Assembly: GCA_028287305.1 (NCBI GenBank) | Contig: JAQBPX010000019.1 | Coordinates: forward strand, 221,900 to 285,899 | DNA from: Gemmatimonadota bacterium | Lineage (GTDB): Bacteria; Gemmatimonadota; Gemmatimonadetes; Gemmatimonadales; Gemmatimonadaceae | Reading direction: 5' to 3' | DNA length: 64,000 nt | Part shown: positions 8,722 to 17,287 of the stretch, one piece after another | How the letters are laid out: each line of letters opens with the position of its first letter | Numbering within the stretch: position 1 is the stretch's first letter | Position numbers and translations under genes: made by a program | Notes under the pieces: model-generated | Databases searched by the model: none | What the model was told of the DNA's origin: nothing | What the model saw: only the letters and a program-made list of their open reading frames with translations

Positions 8722-9374
8722 ACAAGACCGTGGGACCGAGTGCGGCGCTGGCGGGGATTCCCGCTGGGCTGCAGGCGCTGGGCCCGTGGCAGGGGCGGCG
8801 GCAGCTCTTCGTGCGCTTCGCCGCCGAGGCGGAGACGGCGACGATGTACACGGCGGATGCGATGGGGGGCGAGCTCAAGCGATGGACGGCGCGCGGGGCA
8901 TTCCACTCGATCGCGGTGGGCGGACGGGATCCGCTGGGCAATGCGGAGTTCCTGGTCGCGGCGTTCGACCGGCATGCGCCACCGCTTCCGGTGCTGCTCG
9001 AGGTGGACGGCCAGCGTCCCGACGCCTTGCCGCCACTGATGAAGCACCTGGGCCTCCTGCAGGTCGTGCTCGACGGCGGCGCCGCCGACGCGAACCTCGA
9101 GCGCGCCTGCGAATCGCTCGCGCAGGCGAAGTCATCGAAGGTGCCGCATGCGCTGGTGGTGCTGCCGGGCGATGCGACGAGTGACGGCCAGCTGCTGCGG
9201 ATCGTCGAGCAGGCACATGCGGCGAGCGACGAGGTGCAGGTGGTGGTGCACCCGCCGGCGAACACCCCGGTGGACCGCGACCGCCGCTGGATCATGCTGA
9301 TGGAGCGCGCGACCGCGCTGCACGGCGACACGCGATTCATGCTCCGGCTGCCGCCGCCCACGGGCATGCGCTAA
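8718..9374 (+). CDS. Radical-SAM-fold-like protein lacking cluster cysteines (QueE-like?)
   Basis: This 218-residue protein has no obvious catalytic signature. Its layout resembles the partial TIM barrel of small radical SAM enzymes such as 7-carboxy-7-deazaguanine synthase QueE. FVRF (31-34) is where QueE-like proteins have the strand leading into the CxxxCxxC loop, GGRDPL (68-73) sits where GGEPL binds SAM, and LPVLLEVDG (90-98) resembles the VTLETNG strand. The loop at about 35-48 contains no cysteine at all, so no Fe-S cluster could bind. I infer a pseudoenzyme or a convergent fold. It overlaps ddl by four bases, and queF lies two genes downstream. The family assignment is tentative. Confidence 0.55.
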   Translation: MNKTVGPSAALAGIPAGLQALGPWQGRRQLFVRFAAEAETATMYTADAMGGELKRWTARGAFHSIAVGGRDPLGNAEFLVAAFDRHAPPLPVLLEVDGQRPDALPPLMKHLGLLQVVLDGGAADANLERACESLAQAKSSKVPHALVVLPGDATSDGQLLRIVEQAHAASDEVQVVVHPPANTPVDRDRRWIMLMERATALHGDTRFMLRLPPPTGMR

Positions 9375-9452
9375 CGGGCGTCGCAAGGGAACACCGCGCC
9401 CCGGCGCGTGTCGTACAGTAGCTTTCGTCGTCCCGCGTCCCGCGCCGCCGCC

Positions 9453-10370
9453 ATGTCGTTCCAGCTCACCGACACCTCTCCCGACCACCCGCGGATGACT
9501 CCCGCGGTGCAGGCACTGATCGCGATCAACGTCGCGTTCCTGTTCCTGCAGTGGACCATCGTGCCGGCGGGCGAGATGGCCAGCGTGCTGGGCTTCCAGC
9601 CGGCTGAGTTCCCGCGCGGCTGGTGGGGAGTGACCACCTACCTGTTCGTGCACGCCGGCTTCTGGCACCTGGCGTCGAACATGTACGCGCTGTTCGTGTT
9701 CGGCCCGCGCGTGGAGCATGCGTGGGGCTCGCGCACCTTCACGGCCTTCTACCTGTGGTGCGGGCTGGGCGGCGTGCTCTTCCACGCGCTCTTCGCGCGC
9801 AGCGGCGTGCTGATCGGGGCGAGCGCGGCGGTGTTCGGCGTGATGTACGCCTACCAGCACCTCTGGCCGAGCGACGAGGTGTTCCTCTTCGGCATCGTGC
9901 CCATGCGCGTGCGCACGCTGGTGTTCCTGCTCGCGGCGATGAACGTGTCGCTCGGGATCTACGCGAACGTGGAAGCCGGCGGCTCGGGCGACATTGCGTA
10001 TGCGGCGCACGTCGGCGGCTTTGCGCTCGCCTACCTGTTCCTCAAGCGGCCGCACAACGTGAGCATCGAGCAGCTGCGGCAGCGCGTCTCGAACGCGCCG
10101 GACCTGAGCGACGACGACACCCCGCGCGCCATCCCGCGCACGCGCAACCGGGAGCGGCTGGACGAAGTGGATGAGGTCGTCGCGAAGAGCCGGGCTGCAG
10201 TGCGCGAGAAGCGCCCGTTGCCGGCGCCGGGCGTGCCGGCGCCTCGCGAGGTGCGGCGGTCGGAGGCCGATCGCGTGCTCGACAAGATTTCCGCCGAGGG
10301 GCTGGATTCACTGTCGGCAGCGGAGAAGCAGGTGCTCGAGGAGTACTCGAGGAAGCTGCGGGGAAACTGA
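9453..10370 (+). CDS. Rhomboid family intramembrane serine protease
   Basis: This 305-residue protein has six or so hydrophobic helices. The rhomboid catalytic dyad is visible: Ser124 in GASAAVFG and His186 in AAHVGGFA. The conserved HxxxN of helix 2 is HLASN (72-76). It would cleave membrane proteins within the bilayer. The last 35 residues (EADRVLDKISAEGLDSL and following) form a small helical domain often found at the C-terminus of rhomboids in Bacteroidota and related phyla (DUF6576-like). ATG 9453 is preferred over an upstream GTG at 9408. A hairpin followed by TTTT lies about 100 bases after the stop. Confidence 0.9.
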   Translation: MSFQLTDTSPDHPRMTPAVQALIAINVAFLFLQWTIVPAGEMASVLGFQPAEFPRGWWGVTTYLFVHAGFWHLASNMYALFVFGPRVEHAWGSRTFTAFYLWCGLGGVLFHALFARSGVLIGASAAVFGVMYAYQHLWPSDEVFLFGIVPMRVRTLVFLLAAMNVSLGIYANVEAGGSGDIAYAAHVGGFALAYLFLKRPHNVSIEQLRQRVSNAPDLSDDDTPRAIPRTRNRERLDEVDEVVAKSRAAVREKRPLPAPGVPAPREVRRSEADRVLDKISAEGLDSLSAAEKQVLEEYSRKLRGN

Positions 10371-10432
10371 AAGCGGTGTGGGGTGTGCGGTGTGCGGTGT
10401 GAACAGCCGCCGCGAACTACCCCAAAAAAAGT

Positions 10433-10456
10433 GCCCCCCGGGCTGTGCCGGGGGGC
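10433..10456. terminator. GC hairpin with 9-bp perfect stem
   Basis: GCCCCCCGG (10433-10441) pairs perfectly with 10448-10456 around a six-base loop. On the minus strand it is followed by AC and seven T, the form of an intrinsic terminator for leftward transcripts. On the plus strand it lacks a T tract. Confidence 0.55.
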
Positions 10457-10460
10457 GATA

Positions 10461-10489
10461 CCGCCATGCCGTTCTCACGGCGGCATTTT
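10461..10489 (+). terminator. Possible terminator of the rhomboid gene
   Basis: ATGCCG (10466-10471) pairs with CGGCAT (10481-10486), and the T run that overlaps and follows the stem is TTTT (10486-10489). Alternative pairing CCGCC/GGCGG is also possible. It reads as a modest rho-independent terminator on the plus strand. Confidence 0.4.
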
Positions 10490-10585
10490 GATCGGCGCCA
10501 GAGAGCAACCGACCCACTGCGAACATACGACACGGGTTCGGCGTTCGCCAGAGGCAGGTTGCTGCCGAGGCCGGCATTTTCCCTG

Positions 10586-10597
10586 TACATTTTCGTC
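10586..10597 (+). promoter_or_regulatory. -10 box for leaderless queF mRNA
   Basis: TACATT (10586-10591) stands six bases before the queF ATG at 10598; no ribosome-binding site is present. Confidence 0.45.
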
Positions 10598-10999
10598 ATG
10601 CCAAGACCAGAGATCCTCGAGACCTTTCCGAACCCGTACGCGGGTCGTGACTACGAGATCCGGATGCAGTGTCCGGAGTTCACCTCGCTCTGCCCGCTGG
10701 GCGGCGTGGAGAGCGACGCGGAGGAACTCGCGCAGCTGCAGGGCGGTGCGCCCGACTTCGCGACCATGCACATCAACTACGTGCCGGGCGAGAAGTGCGT
10801 GGAGCTCAAGAGCCTCAAGCTCTACCTCTGGAGCTTCCGCAACGACGGCATCTTCTACGAGCGCGCGGTGAACCGGATCCTGGATGACCTGGTGGCGGTG
10901 GTCGAGCCCAGGTGGATGGAAGTCGTGGGAGACTTCAACATTCGGGGCGGGATCAAGTCGGTCATCACGGCCCATGTTGGGGCAAGGACAGACGGATAG
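10598..10999 (+). CDS. queF: NADPH-dependent preQ0 reductase QueF with an active-site insertion
   Basis: This 133-residue unimodular (type I) QueF reduces 7-cyano-7-deazaguanine to preQ1 in queuosine synthesis. The nucleophile Cys32 lies in EFTSLCP, and the general acid is Asp53 in APDFATMHINYVP. The substrate-specifying segment VELKSLKLYLWSFRN is intact. In typical type I enzymes the Cys and Asp are about seven residues apart (LCPxTGQPDF); here they are 21 apart because of roughly 14 extra residues (GVESDAEELAQLQG). The start at 10598 is set by the family N-terminus and a -10 box six bases upstream. It converges on a receptor gene, with a strong hairpin between. Confidence 0.93.
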   Translation: MPRPEILETFPNPYAGRDYEIRMQCPEFTSLCPLGGVESDAEELAQLQGGAPDFATMHINYVPGEKCVELKSLKLYLWSFRNDGIFYERAVNRILDDLVAVVEPRWMEVVGDFNIRGGIKSVITAHVGARTDG

Positions 11000-11061
11000 G
11001 TACTCAGTACTCAGTACTCAGTACTCAGTACTCAGTACTCAGTACTCAGTACTCAGTACTC
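11000..11061. repeat. Heptanucleotide tandem repeat GTACTCA
   Basis: Eight full copies of GTACTCA plus a six-base partial copy run without interruption, beginning one base after the queF stop codon. The unit length is seven, so it is not a codon repeat. Confidence 0.95.
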
Positions 11062-11067
11062 CAGAAG

Positions 11068-11109
11068 GTGAAAGGCCCGGCAACTCAACTGAGTCGCCGG
11101 GCCTTTCAC
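11068..11109. terminator. Strong bidirectional hairpin between convergent genes
   Basis: A perfect 14-bp stem (11068-11081 with 11096-11109) is capped, after one mismatch, by a further 5-bp stem (ACTCA/TGAGT). It sits between queF (+) and the receptor gene (-), so it probably terminates both, although T tracts are short. Confidence 0.7.
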
Positions 11110-11127
11110 TTCAAGCGCGCTGGTGCA

Positions 11128-14100
11128 TCAGAACGCGTATCGCGCCGTGAGCTGGAAGCGATAGTTGCTCTCGACGCCGTTCAGCTTGACCCACGGACCG
11201 CTCGTGCGGAGCGCGGAGTTGAACGTGTACACCGGGTACGAATCCCCGAGGGCGCCCGGCGTGCGGCCGGTGACCTGCAGCGCCTGCTGCTGCGGGAAGT
11301 TGTTCGAGTTGCGGGGCAGGCGGTTCTGGCCCCAGTTGCGGTTGAGCAGGTTGAGGAAGTTCACGATGTCGACCTGCAGCGAGAGGCGCTGCCCCATGAT
11401 CTGGGGAACGGCCTGGCGCACCGACGCGTCCAGGAAGTGCTGGAAGGGCGAGGTGCAGCTGTTGCGCGCCACGATGCTGCCGCGCTGCTTGTCGAGGCAG
11501 GGCTGGTCGCTGATGAACTGGTTGAAGGCGCGCGCCGCCGCCAGGTCCTGCGTGAAGACGCCGGCCGTCTGCGTCCCGATCTTGATCTCGTTGCTGTTGG
11601 TCGCATCACGCGGGATGTAGAGCGGGTCGTTCGTGCCGTTGCCGTCGCCGTTCAGGTCACCGTTCGAGGTGTACGTGATCGGGTTGCCCGAGCGGCCCTC
11701 GTAGATGAACGAGATGTCGGTGAGCTTGTTCGGCAGCGTCCACGTGCCGTAGCTGAGCACGCGGTTGCGGCGCTCGAACGCGGAGGTGCCCAGCACCGGG
11801 TCGCTCTCGAGGCCGGAGTACGTCTTGCCGTTCGCCCAGTTCGATGCCGCCTGGTCGGACGTGAGGCTCTGCACGTCTTCCGAGCGCATGCGGGTGTACG
11901 CCACCGACAGCTCGACCGCGGAGCCGAAGCGCTTCTTCAGCTGCGCCGTGCCCGAGACGTTGTAGTCCTTGTTCTGGTTCGTGAGGTAGATGTTGCCGCC
12001 GGTGAAGTTCACGCCCTTGTAGGTCGAGAGGAACTTCTGGCCGTTGGCGCCCGTGAACGTCACGCCGCCCGTCGCGCTGATGGTGTCCGCGTAGAGCACG
12101 CGGCCATTGCGGTCCTTGTACGGCTGGCCGTTGGCCGTGAGGCGCGGCTGCTTGATGTTCAGGTCGCGGATGAACAGGCCGTTGATCGACTTGCGGCCGA
12201 GCGCCTCGAGCGTGAGCACGAAGCCGCCGGGCAGCTGGCGATCGAAGCCCGCCGAGAATCCGCCGTACTGCGGGTACTTGAAGTTCTTGTCGTTCGTGTT
12301 CACGCCCGAGGTTCCGGCGGCGCCGGCGGCCGGCTCGGGCAGCACGTCGCCGCACGCCTTGCGCAGCTTGGTGATGTCGGCCGTGAAGCTCGGCACGCCA
12401 CCCGGATCGGTGGAGGTGCAGACGAGCGAGACGCGTCCCAGGCCGGTGGCGCCGTAGGCGTTGCCGACGAGGATGAACGGCACGTTCGCGGTGTACACGC
12501 CGATGTTGGCGCGAACCTGCGTCGTGAGGTCGCCGTTCACGTCCCAGTTGAATCCGATGCGGGGCGAGACGAGCGGCCGGCGCTTCGGAACGTCCGACGT
12601 GCTGATGCTGTAGCCGAGCGTGCCCGAGGCGGCCGTGTTGAATGCCGTGTTGAAGTCCTTGTTCTCCAGCGGGGTGTTCAGGAAGCTCGGCATGTCCACG
12701 CGGATGCCGTACGTCAGCGTGAAGTTCGGCGTCGCCTGGAACTGGTCCTGCGCGTAGGCGCTCACCTGGTCGGCCTTGAACTGCACGGGGATGCCGTTGC
12801 CGGTGCCCGACTGGTCGTACGAATAGCGGTAGGTGGTCGGCTTCAGGTCCTCGAACGCCTTGATGTTCGGGAACACGTAGTAGCCGCCAGCGCCCTGGTT
12901 GAAGTAGTTGTAGACCTTCGAGTTCTCGTAGCGACCGCCGAAGGTGAACGTGTGGTTGCCCATCGGCAGCGTCACGTTGTCCATCAGCTCCAGGATGTTC
13001 TGGTCGGCCTGGTTGCCCACCGAGCTCTGCTCGGTGCCGAAGGTGATCACCGCCGAGGGAACCAGCTGCGCGGCCCCCGTCGCCGTCGTCGGCACCACGC
13101 CCACGTTGACCTCCGGGGTGGTGACGGGCGTGATGCGCTTGTCGTGGATCGTGTTGTAGCCCGTCAGGAACTCGTTCGAGAGGCCGTTCGACAGGTTCGT
13201 GAAGAACTGGAAGACGGTCGACTTGTTCGTGTTGCGCGCGTTGAACGAGTTCGAACCGAGACGGAAGCCGGTGTTGGTGCCGGTCGCGCCGGGCGCTGAG
13301 TTGAACGAGCTGGTGTTGCGCGAGAAGGCGACGCTCTCCGTGGTATTGTCGGAGTGGCGCAGCACCGCGCGGTTCTGGGAGTTGATCGAGAGGTCGAGGC
13401 GGCCGAAGAGGTTCGTCAGCGGGTTCGCGATCGGGATCGGGCCGCTCGTACCCGGGTCGAAGAAGCGCTTGGCCAGCTCCTGCACGCGGGCGATCGAGTC
13501 GGTGGAGATGTTGAGGGCCACGTCACCGGCGGCGCCGACGTTCGGGCCCGTGGACGGGCTCTCGCGCTGCTGCCACTCGGGGGCGAGGAAGAAGTGCAGG
13601 CGATCCTTGATGATCGGGCCGCCCAGCGTGAAGCCGTAGTTCTTCACCTTGATCTTGCTGCCGCGAATCGCTTCCGCGCCGAGATAATTGTCGCGGTAGG
13701 CGTACGTGGCGCCGCCGTGGAACTCGTTCGTGCCGCTGCGAGTGACCGCGTTCACGAGCATGCCGGCGAAGTTGCCCTGGCGGACGTCGGTCGGGTTGAG
13801 CACGACCTTCACTTCCTTGATCGCCTCGGGCGAGATCGTGCGGCTGTTGCCGGTGTTCGAGTTCGCCGCGCCGCCCGGCTGTCCACCCGACCCGTTCAGG
13901 TTGAACCGGTCGTTCTGGTTCGCGCCGTCGATCGTGAAGTTGTTGAGGCGGTTGTAGGCGCCGTTGGCGCTCGGGCCGTTCGTGTTCATCGCCGTGGAGA
14001 CCTGCGGCGTGAGTCGCACGAGCGACGTGTAGTCGCGCGTCAGCATCGGCAGGCGGCGGATGAGCGTGTCGCTCACCGTGGTCGCGACGCCTTGGCGCGC

Positions 14101-14511
14101 GGCGCTGAACTCCGCCGCGTCACTCGCGGCCTTCACCGACACGGTGCCGAGGCTCACGGCCTGCGACGCGAGCTGCACGTCGACGCGCGTGGACACCGAC
14201 AGCGAGACGACGATGTTCGCGCGCTCGGCCGGCTGGAACCCGATGCGACGGACGCGCACCGTGTACGTGCCGATCTCGAGGCCCTGCACGAAGTAGTAGC
14301 CGCTCGCGCGCGTGTTCGCGGCAGCGGTGAAGCCGGTCTCGCGGCTGACCACCTGGACCTGGGCGCCTTCAACTGCCTTGCCCTGGGCATCGGTGACGGT
14401 GCCGGAGACGGCGCCGGTCGTCACGCCCTGTGCAGCGAGTCGGGCCGGCAGGAGGGCTGCGACGACGGCCGCGACGGCGGCGACGCGAAGCGTCCAGCGA
14501 GGAATCTGCAT
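11128..14511 (-). CDS. TonB-dependent receptor, Oar-like, with carboxypeptidase-regulatory domain
   Basis: This 1127-residue outer-membrane protein begins with a signal peptide (MQIPRWTLRVAAVAAVVAAL, cleavage near AAQG). A carboxypeptidase-regulatory-like beta-sandwich follows (GAVSGTVTDAQGKAVEGAQV), then a TonB plug (about 120-280, with FTIDGANQNDRFNLNG and a PEAIKEVKV segment) and a large beta-barrel ending in ARYAF. The terminal aromatic residue is the usual barrel-assembly signal. Oar-type receptors import unknown large substrates with TonB energy. The ATG at 14511 is chosen since the signal peptide starts there; an upstream in-frame start would add 31 residues. No substrate gene lies next to it. 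Confidence 0.9.
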   Translation of the reverse strand: MQIPRWTLRVAAVAAVVAALLPARLAAQGVTTGAVSGTVTDAQGKAVEGAQVQVVSRETGFTAAANTRASGYYFVQGLEIGTYTVRVRRIGFQPAERANIVVSLSVSTRVDVQLASQAVSLGTVSVKAASDAAEFSAARQGVATTVSDTLIRRLPMLTRDYTSLVRLTPQVSTAMNTNGPSANGAYNRLNNFTIDGANQNDRFNLNGSGGQPGGAANSNTGNSRTISPEAIKEVKVVLNPTDVRQGNFAGMLVNAVTRSGTNEFHGGATYAYRDNYLGAEAIRGSKIKVKNYGFTLGGPIIKDRLHFFLAPEWQQRESPSTGPNVGAAGDVALNISTDSIARVQELAKRFFDPGTSGPIPIANPLTNLFGRLDLSINSQNRAVLRHSDNTTESVAFSRNTSSFNSAPGATGTNTGFRLGSNSFNARNTNKSTVFQFFTNLSNGLSNEFLTGYNTIHDKRITPVTTPEVNVGVVPTTATGAAQLVPSAVITFGTEQSSVGNQADQNILELMDNVTLPMGNHTFTFGGRYENSKVYNYFNQGAGGYYVFPNIKAFEDLKPTTYRYSYDQSGTGNGIPVQFKADQVSAYAQDQFQATPNFTLTYGIRVDMPSFLNTPLENKDFNTAFNTAASGTLGYSISTSDVPKRRPLVSPRIGFNWDVNGDLTTQVRANIGVYTANVPFILVGNAYGATGLGRVSLVCTSTDPGGVPSFTADITKLRKACGDVLPEPAAGAAGTSGVNTNDKNFKYPQYGGFSAGFDRQLPGGFVLTLEALGRKSINGLFIRDLNIKQPRLTANGQPYKDRNGRVLYADTISATGGVTFTGANGQKFLSTYKGVNFTGGNIYLTNQNKDYNVSGTAQLKKRFGSAVELSVAYTRMRSEDVQSLTSDQAASNWANGKTYSGLESDPVLGTSAFERRNRVLSYGTWTLPNKLTDISFIYEGRSGNPITYTSNGDLNGDGNGTNDPLYIPRDATNSNEIKIGTQTAGVFTQDLAAARAFNQFISDQPCLDKQRGSIVARNSCTSPFQHFLDASVRQAVPQIMGQRLSLQVDIVNFLNLLNRNWGQNRLPRNSNNFPQQQALQVTGRTPGALGDSYPVYTFNSALRTSGPWVKLNGVESNYRFQLTARYAF

Positions 14512-14788
14512 GCGGTGGTTCCCTGATGGGGTTTGGGCGCCGACTGGGGCGCCGAACGAGCCCCGCGGGCGTCGGAGGATTGGACGCGCGGGCACGACGA
14601 ACATCGAGTTGCGGGAAGGGACGAACTGATCGCCCCCAAATGTAGGGAAAGGGACACGATCTGGCGAGAAGGGAATGCAAGGGTTGCGGCCAACCCCTTT
14701 TTCCCTTCATGCTGTCCAATCGGGCGTGGGGGCGGGTGCGTCGCCCCCGACCAGTCAACTGGCGGCATTCAGGGGGACGTCACATCAG

Positions 14789-16255
14789 GTGAGCGCGCTC
14801 GACGAGGTGAACGTCGCCCAGGCCCTCAAGGGGCACTATGAACTGGAGCGCGAGCTGCGCCCCGGGGGGATGTCCCGCGTCTTCCTGGCCCGCGACGTGG
14901 CCCTCCGACGACTGGTGGTGGTCAAGGTGCTCCCGACCCACCTGATGTCGGCTTCCTCCATCGACCGGTTCAAGCGGGAGGTCCTGCTGACTGCCGGCTT
15001 CCAGCACCCCAACATCGTGGGGGTGATCGGCGCGGGAGAGGTGGACGGCCTGCCCTACTACGTGATGCCCTTCATCGAGGGCGAGTCGCTGGCCGAGCGG
15101 ATCCGGGAGGTGGGGCAGTTCTCGATCGCCGAGACCACGCTGGTGCTGAGGGACGTGCTGCGGGCCCTTTCGTATGCCCACGCCCGGGGAATCATCCATC
15201 GCGACATCAAGCCGCAGAACGTGCTGCTGGTGGGTGGCGCGGCGATGGTGGCCGATTTCGGGGTGGCCAAGGCTGCCCGTGAAGCTCAGGTCCGCACCGA
15301 CCCGGGGGCGCCGAAGATCACGACCATCTCGGAGCCGCTCACGGGCACCGGGATGTCCATCGGCACCCCGCTCTACATGGCGCCGGAGCAGGCCACCGGC
15401 GACCCGAACATCGACGGCCGCGCCGACCTGTACGCGCTGGGCGCTACTGCGTACGAAATGCTCGCGGGCACGCCGCCCTTTCACAGCATGCCCGCCCACG
15501 AGCTGTTGCGCGCCAAGCTGATGGAAGACCCGCCGCGCGTGGGCTCGCTGCGCCCGGAGACCAGCCCCGAGCTCGACGAGCTGGTGACTGCCTGCCTGGC
15601 GCGGGACCCCTCGATGCGGCCGGCGACTGCCGACGAGGCACTCGCCTTCCTGCATGAGAGCGGAGAGCGACCGCGTCGCTCGGCCAACACTGTGGGCGGG
15701 GTGAAGCGAGTGCGGCGGCGGATGATCGCGACGTCGGCGGTGGGCGTGGTGCTCGCAATGGTGGCGCTGGGATGGGCATGGCGGGCGACGCGACGCTCGG
15801 TTCCCCCAGCGCCGGCGGTAGCCGCAGCGCCGGTGGTGCCGGGGGTGACGACCATCATCGTGAGCCCGTTCATCGCGCTGTCGGGATCGAAGGGCGACAC
15901 GCAGATGGCCGAGGGGCTCACCACGCAGGTCGCGAATGCGTTCACCGCGATGAAGGGCGTGAAGGTGATCGCGCCCACGTATGCGCAGTCGCTGCTGCGG
16001 AGCGGCGTGAGCCCCGAGGAGCTGACGCGTCGTACCGGCGCGCACTACCTGGCGGAAGGGACCATCGAGGAATCCGAGGGACACATTCGCGTCACGGCGC
16101 GGCTGGTGAGCGCGACGGATGGGGTGATGCAGTGGGCGGGTTCGTACGACCGGAAGCGCAACGAGCTGTTCGCGCTGGAGGACACGCTGGTGCGGGAGAT
16201 GGTGGAGGGGTTGGGCGCGCCCAAAGGGGTTCCAAACGGCGGCGGGGGCGAATAG
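14789..16255 (+). CDS. Ser/Thr protein kinase with periplasmic TolB/FlgO-like domain
   Basis: This 488-residue membrane kinase starts at GTG 14789, with AGGGGG 12 bases upstream. Its cytoplasmic Hanks-type kinase domain (about 16-285) has catalytic Lys46 (VVKVLP), HRDIKPQN near 136 and DFG near 155. The glycine loop is unusual: RPGGMSRVF lacks the first Gly of GxGxxG. A single transmembrane helix follows at about 315-335 (TSAVGVVLAMVALGWAW). The C-terminal 130 residues (TIIVSPFIALSGSKGDTQM onward) resemble the TolB/FlgO-like domain common after bacterial kinases, probably a periplasmic sensor. Substrates are unknown. It reads into tRNA-Phe 58 bases downstream. Confidence 0.88.
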   Translation: MSALDEVNVAQALKGHYELERELRPGGMSRVFLARDVALRRLVVVKVLPTHLMSASSIDRFKREVLLTAGFQHPNIVGVIGAGEVDGLPYYVMPFIEGESLAERIREVGQFSIAETTLVLRDVLRALSYAHARGIIHRDIKPQNVLLVGGAAMVADFGVAKAAREAQVRTDPGAPKITTISEPLTGTGMSIGTPLYMAPEQATGDPNIDGRADLYALGATAYEMLAGTPPFHSMPAHELLRAKLMEDPPRVGSLRPETSPELDELVTACLARDPSMRPATADEALAFLHESGERPRRSANTVGGVKRVRRRMIATSAVGVVLAMVALGWAWRATRRSVPPAPAVAAAPVVPGVTTIIVSPFIALSGSKGDTQMAEGLTTQVANAFTAMKGVKVIAPTYAQSLLRSGVSPEELTRRTGAHYLAEGTIEESEGHIRVTARLVSATDGVMQWAGSYDRKRNELFALEDTLVREMVEGLGAPKGVPNGGGGE

Positions 16256-16313
16256 ATTTTTCAGTCTGCCCACAAGTCCAGCCGCGGCAAGCGGTTGGGT
16301 GTGTATCGGCACC

Positions 16314-16386
<73 letters not shown>

Positions 16387-16394
16387 CTCTCATG

Positions 16395-16432
16395 AAAAAG
16401 CGGCACCGGCTGTCCTGCCGGCGCCGCTTTTT
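16395..16432 (+). terminator. Terminator after tRNA-Phe
   Basis: AAAAAGCGGC-A-CCGGC pairs with GCCGG-C-GCCGCTTTTT (one mismatch), leaving a T5 tract. The A/T symmetry means it can also stop the convergent glyoxalase-fold gene. Confidence 0.85.
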
Positions 16433-16449
16433 GTCGTGCAGTGGGATAG

Positions 16450-16806
16450 TCAGCCCAGCTTCACCACGATGAATGGCATGCTGGCGGGATCGAGCAGCAC
16501 CGCCATCTCGTCGCCATCCGGCAGCATGCTCGGCGGCACGATGACCTTCGCGCCCATCCCCTCGGCCTTCGCGACGTAGGCCTTCACGTCGGGCACCGAG
16601 ATGGTGAGCTGGACGAAGGCGCGATCCTGCTGCGGCGGGCCGGGCCAGACGCCGCCATCGATTCCATTGCTGCCGCCCTTGAGTTCGCGGTAGCCCATCG
16701 CGTTGTCCTGGCTGAGCTCCCAGCCGAAAAGCTTCTGGTAGAAGCTGGCGGTGCCGGCGGCGTCGGGTGCCACGATCTGCCAGCGAATGACGGCGGGAGT
16801 GCTCAT
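16450..16806 (-). CDS. VOC (glyoxalase/bleomycin-resistance fold) protein
   Basis: This 118-residue single-module vicinal-oxygen-chelate protein shows the usual pattern of such small proteins: IRWQIVAPDAAGTASFYQ at the start, FYQKLFGWEL near 23-32, and DPASMPFIVVKL at the end. VOC proteins include lactoylglutathione lyases, dioxygenases and drug-binding proteins. The metal ligands are not complete here and the substrate cannot be told. Its ATG overlaps the stop of the upstream HTH gene, so the two form an operon in which the regulator is translated first. Confidence 0.8.
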   Translation of the reverse strand: MSTPAVIRWQIVAPDAAGTASFYQKLFGWELSQDNAMGYRELKGGSNGIDGGVWPGPPQQDRAFVQLTISVPDVKAYVAKAEGMGAKVIVPPSMLPDGDEMAVLLDPASMPFIVVKLG

Positions 16807-17198
16807 GGCGTGGTGGGAGTCCAGTGCGTGGTGGTGGTCAGCTCGAGCTCGCGGCGATAGAGCAACCAGTGCAGCGCGACGTTGACGCTGTCGATCGGGA
16901 GTCCGGTCATCACCGCGAGGCTGCGCGACTCCGGGCGCGAGCGGGCGTCGCCGATCGCGGCGAGCACGAGGGCGCAGTGCTCCTCGGTGGTCGCGTCGCG
17001 GAGCTCGGTGGCGGACAGGCCGAGCGCGCGACCGAGGGTCTCGATGGTGCGCGCGGTGAGGCGCTGCCGCTGGCGGAGCGTGCGCGAGAGCGTGGTGTGC
17101 GACGTGCCGAGTGACTTCGCGAACGCGCGCAGCGAGTAGCGCGGGTTGCGGCGGCGCCGCGCGTCGAACTCCTGCTGCAGCCGCTCGCGAAGCATCAT
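16803..17198 (-). CDS. Helix-turn-helix protein partnered with the VOC gene
   Basis: This 131-residue protein has an N-terminal DNA-binding segment at about residues 20-65 (RYSLRAFAKSLGTSHTTLSR, then RALGLSATELRDA), similar to Cro/C1 or TIGR02147-type helix-turn-helix folds. A helical C-terminus (SLAVMTGLPIDSVNVALHWL) looks like a winged-helix or dimerisation part. It overlaps the VOC gene and is probably its regulator or a co-regulated factor. TAGCCT stands six bases before the ATG at 17198, so the message is probably leaderless. Confidence 0.7.
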   Translation of the reverse strand: MMLRERLQQEFDARRRRNPRYSLRAFAKSLGTSHTTLSRTLRQRQRLTARTIETLGRALGLSATELRDATTEEHCALVLAAIGDARSRPESRSLAVMTGLPIDSVNVALHWLLYRRELELTTTTHWTPTTP

Positions 17199-17204
17199 GT
17201 GGTC

Positions 17205-17210
17205 AGGCTA
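17205..17210 (-). promoter_or_regulatory. -10 box for leaderless HTH gene
   Basis: On the minus strand TAGCCT is followed by six bases and then ATG (17198). Confidence 0.4.
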
Positions 17211-17287
17211 TGGGCGCGGGGGGCGCGAGACAAGAGCAGGCGGTGCGGAAGTGGTGCGACACCCCCCCGCCGGGGCCGGTCTACTCG

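Noticed and set aside
10371..10597. A preQ1 riboswitch before queF
   Set aside because: The two hairpins there do not show the preQ1 aptamer core, and the -10 box only six bases before ATG leaves no leader.
11000..11061. The tandem repeat as a CRISPR array
   Set aside because: Seven-base units without spacers cannot be a CRISPR array, and no cas gene is present.
10912..13299. A 795-residue frame on the plus strand running from queF into the first receptor
   Set aside because: It is the complement of the receptor gene and reads through the heptamer repeat; no domain is seen.
16803..17198. A toxin-antitoxin antitoxin paired with the VOC gene
   Set aside because: The partner is a glyoxalase-fold protein, not a toxin family, so regulator plus enzyme is the simpler reading.
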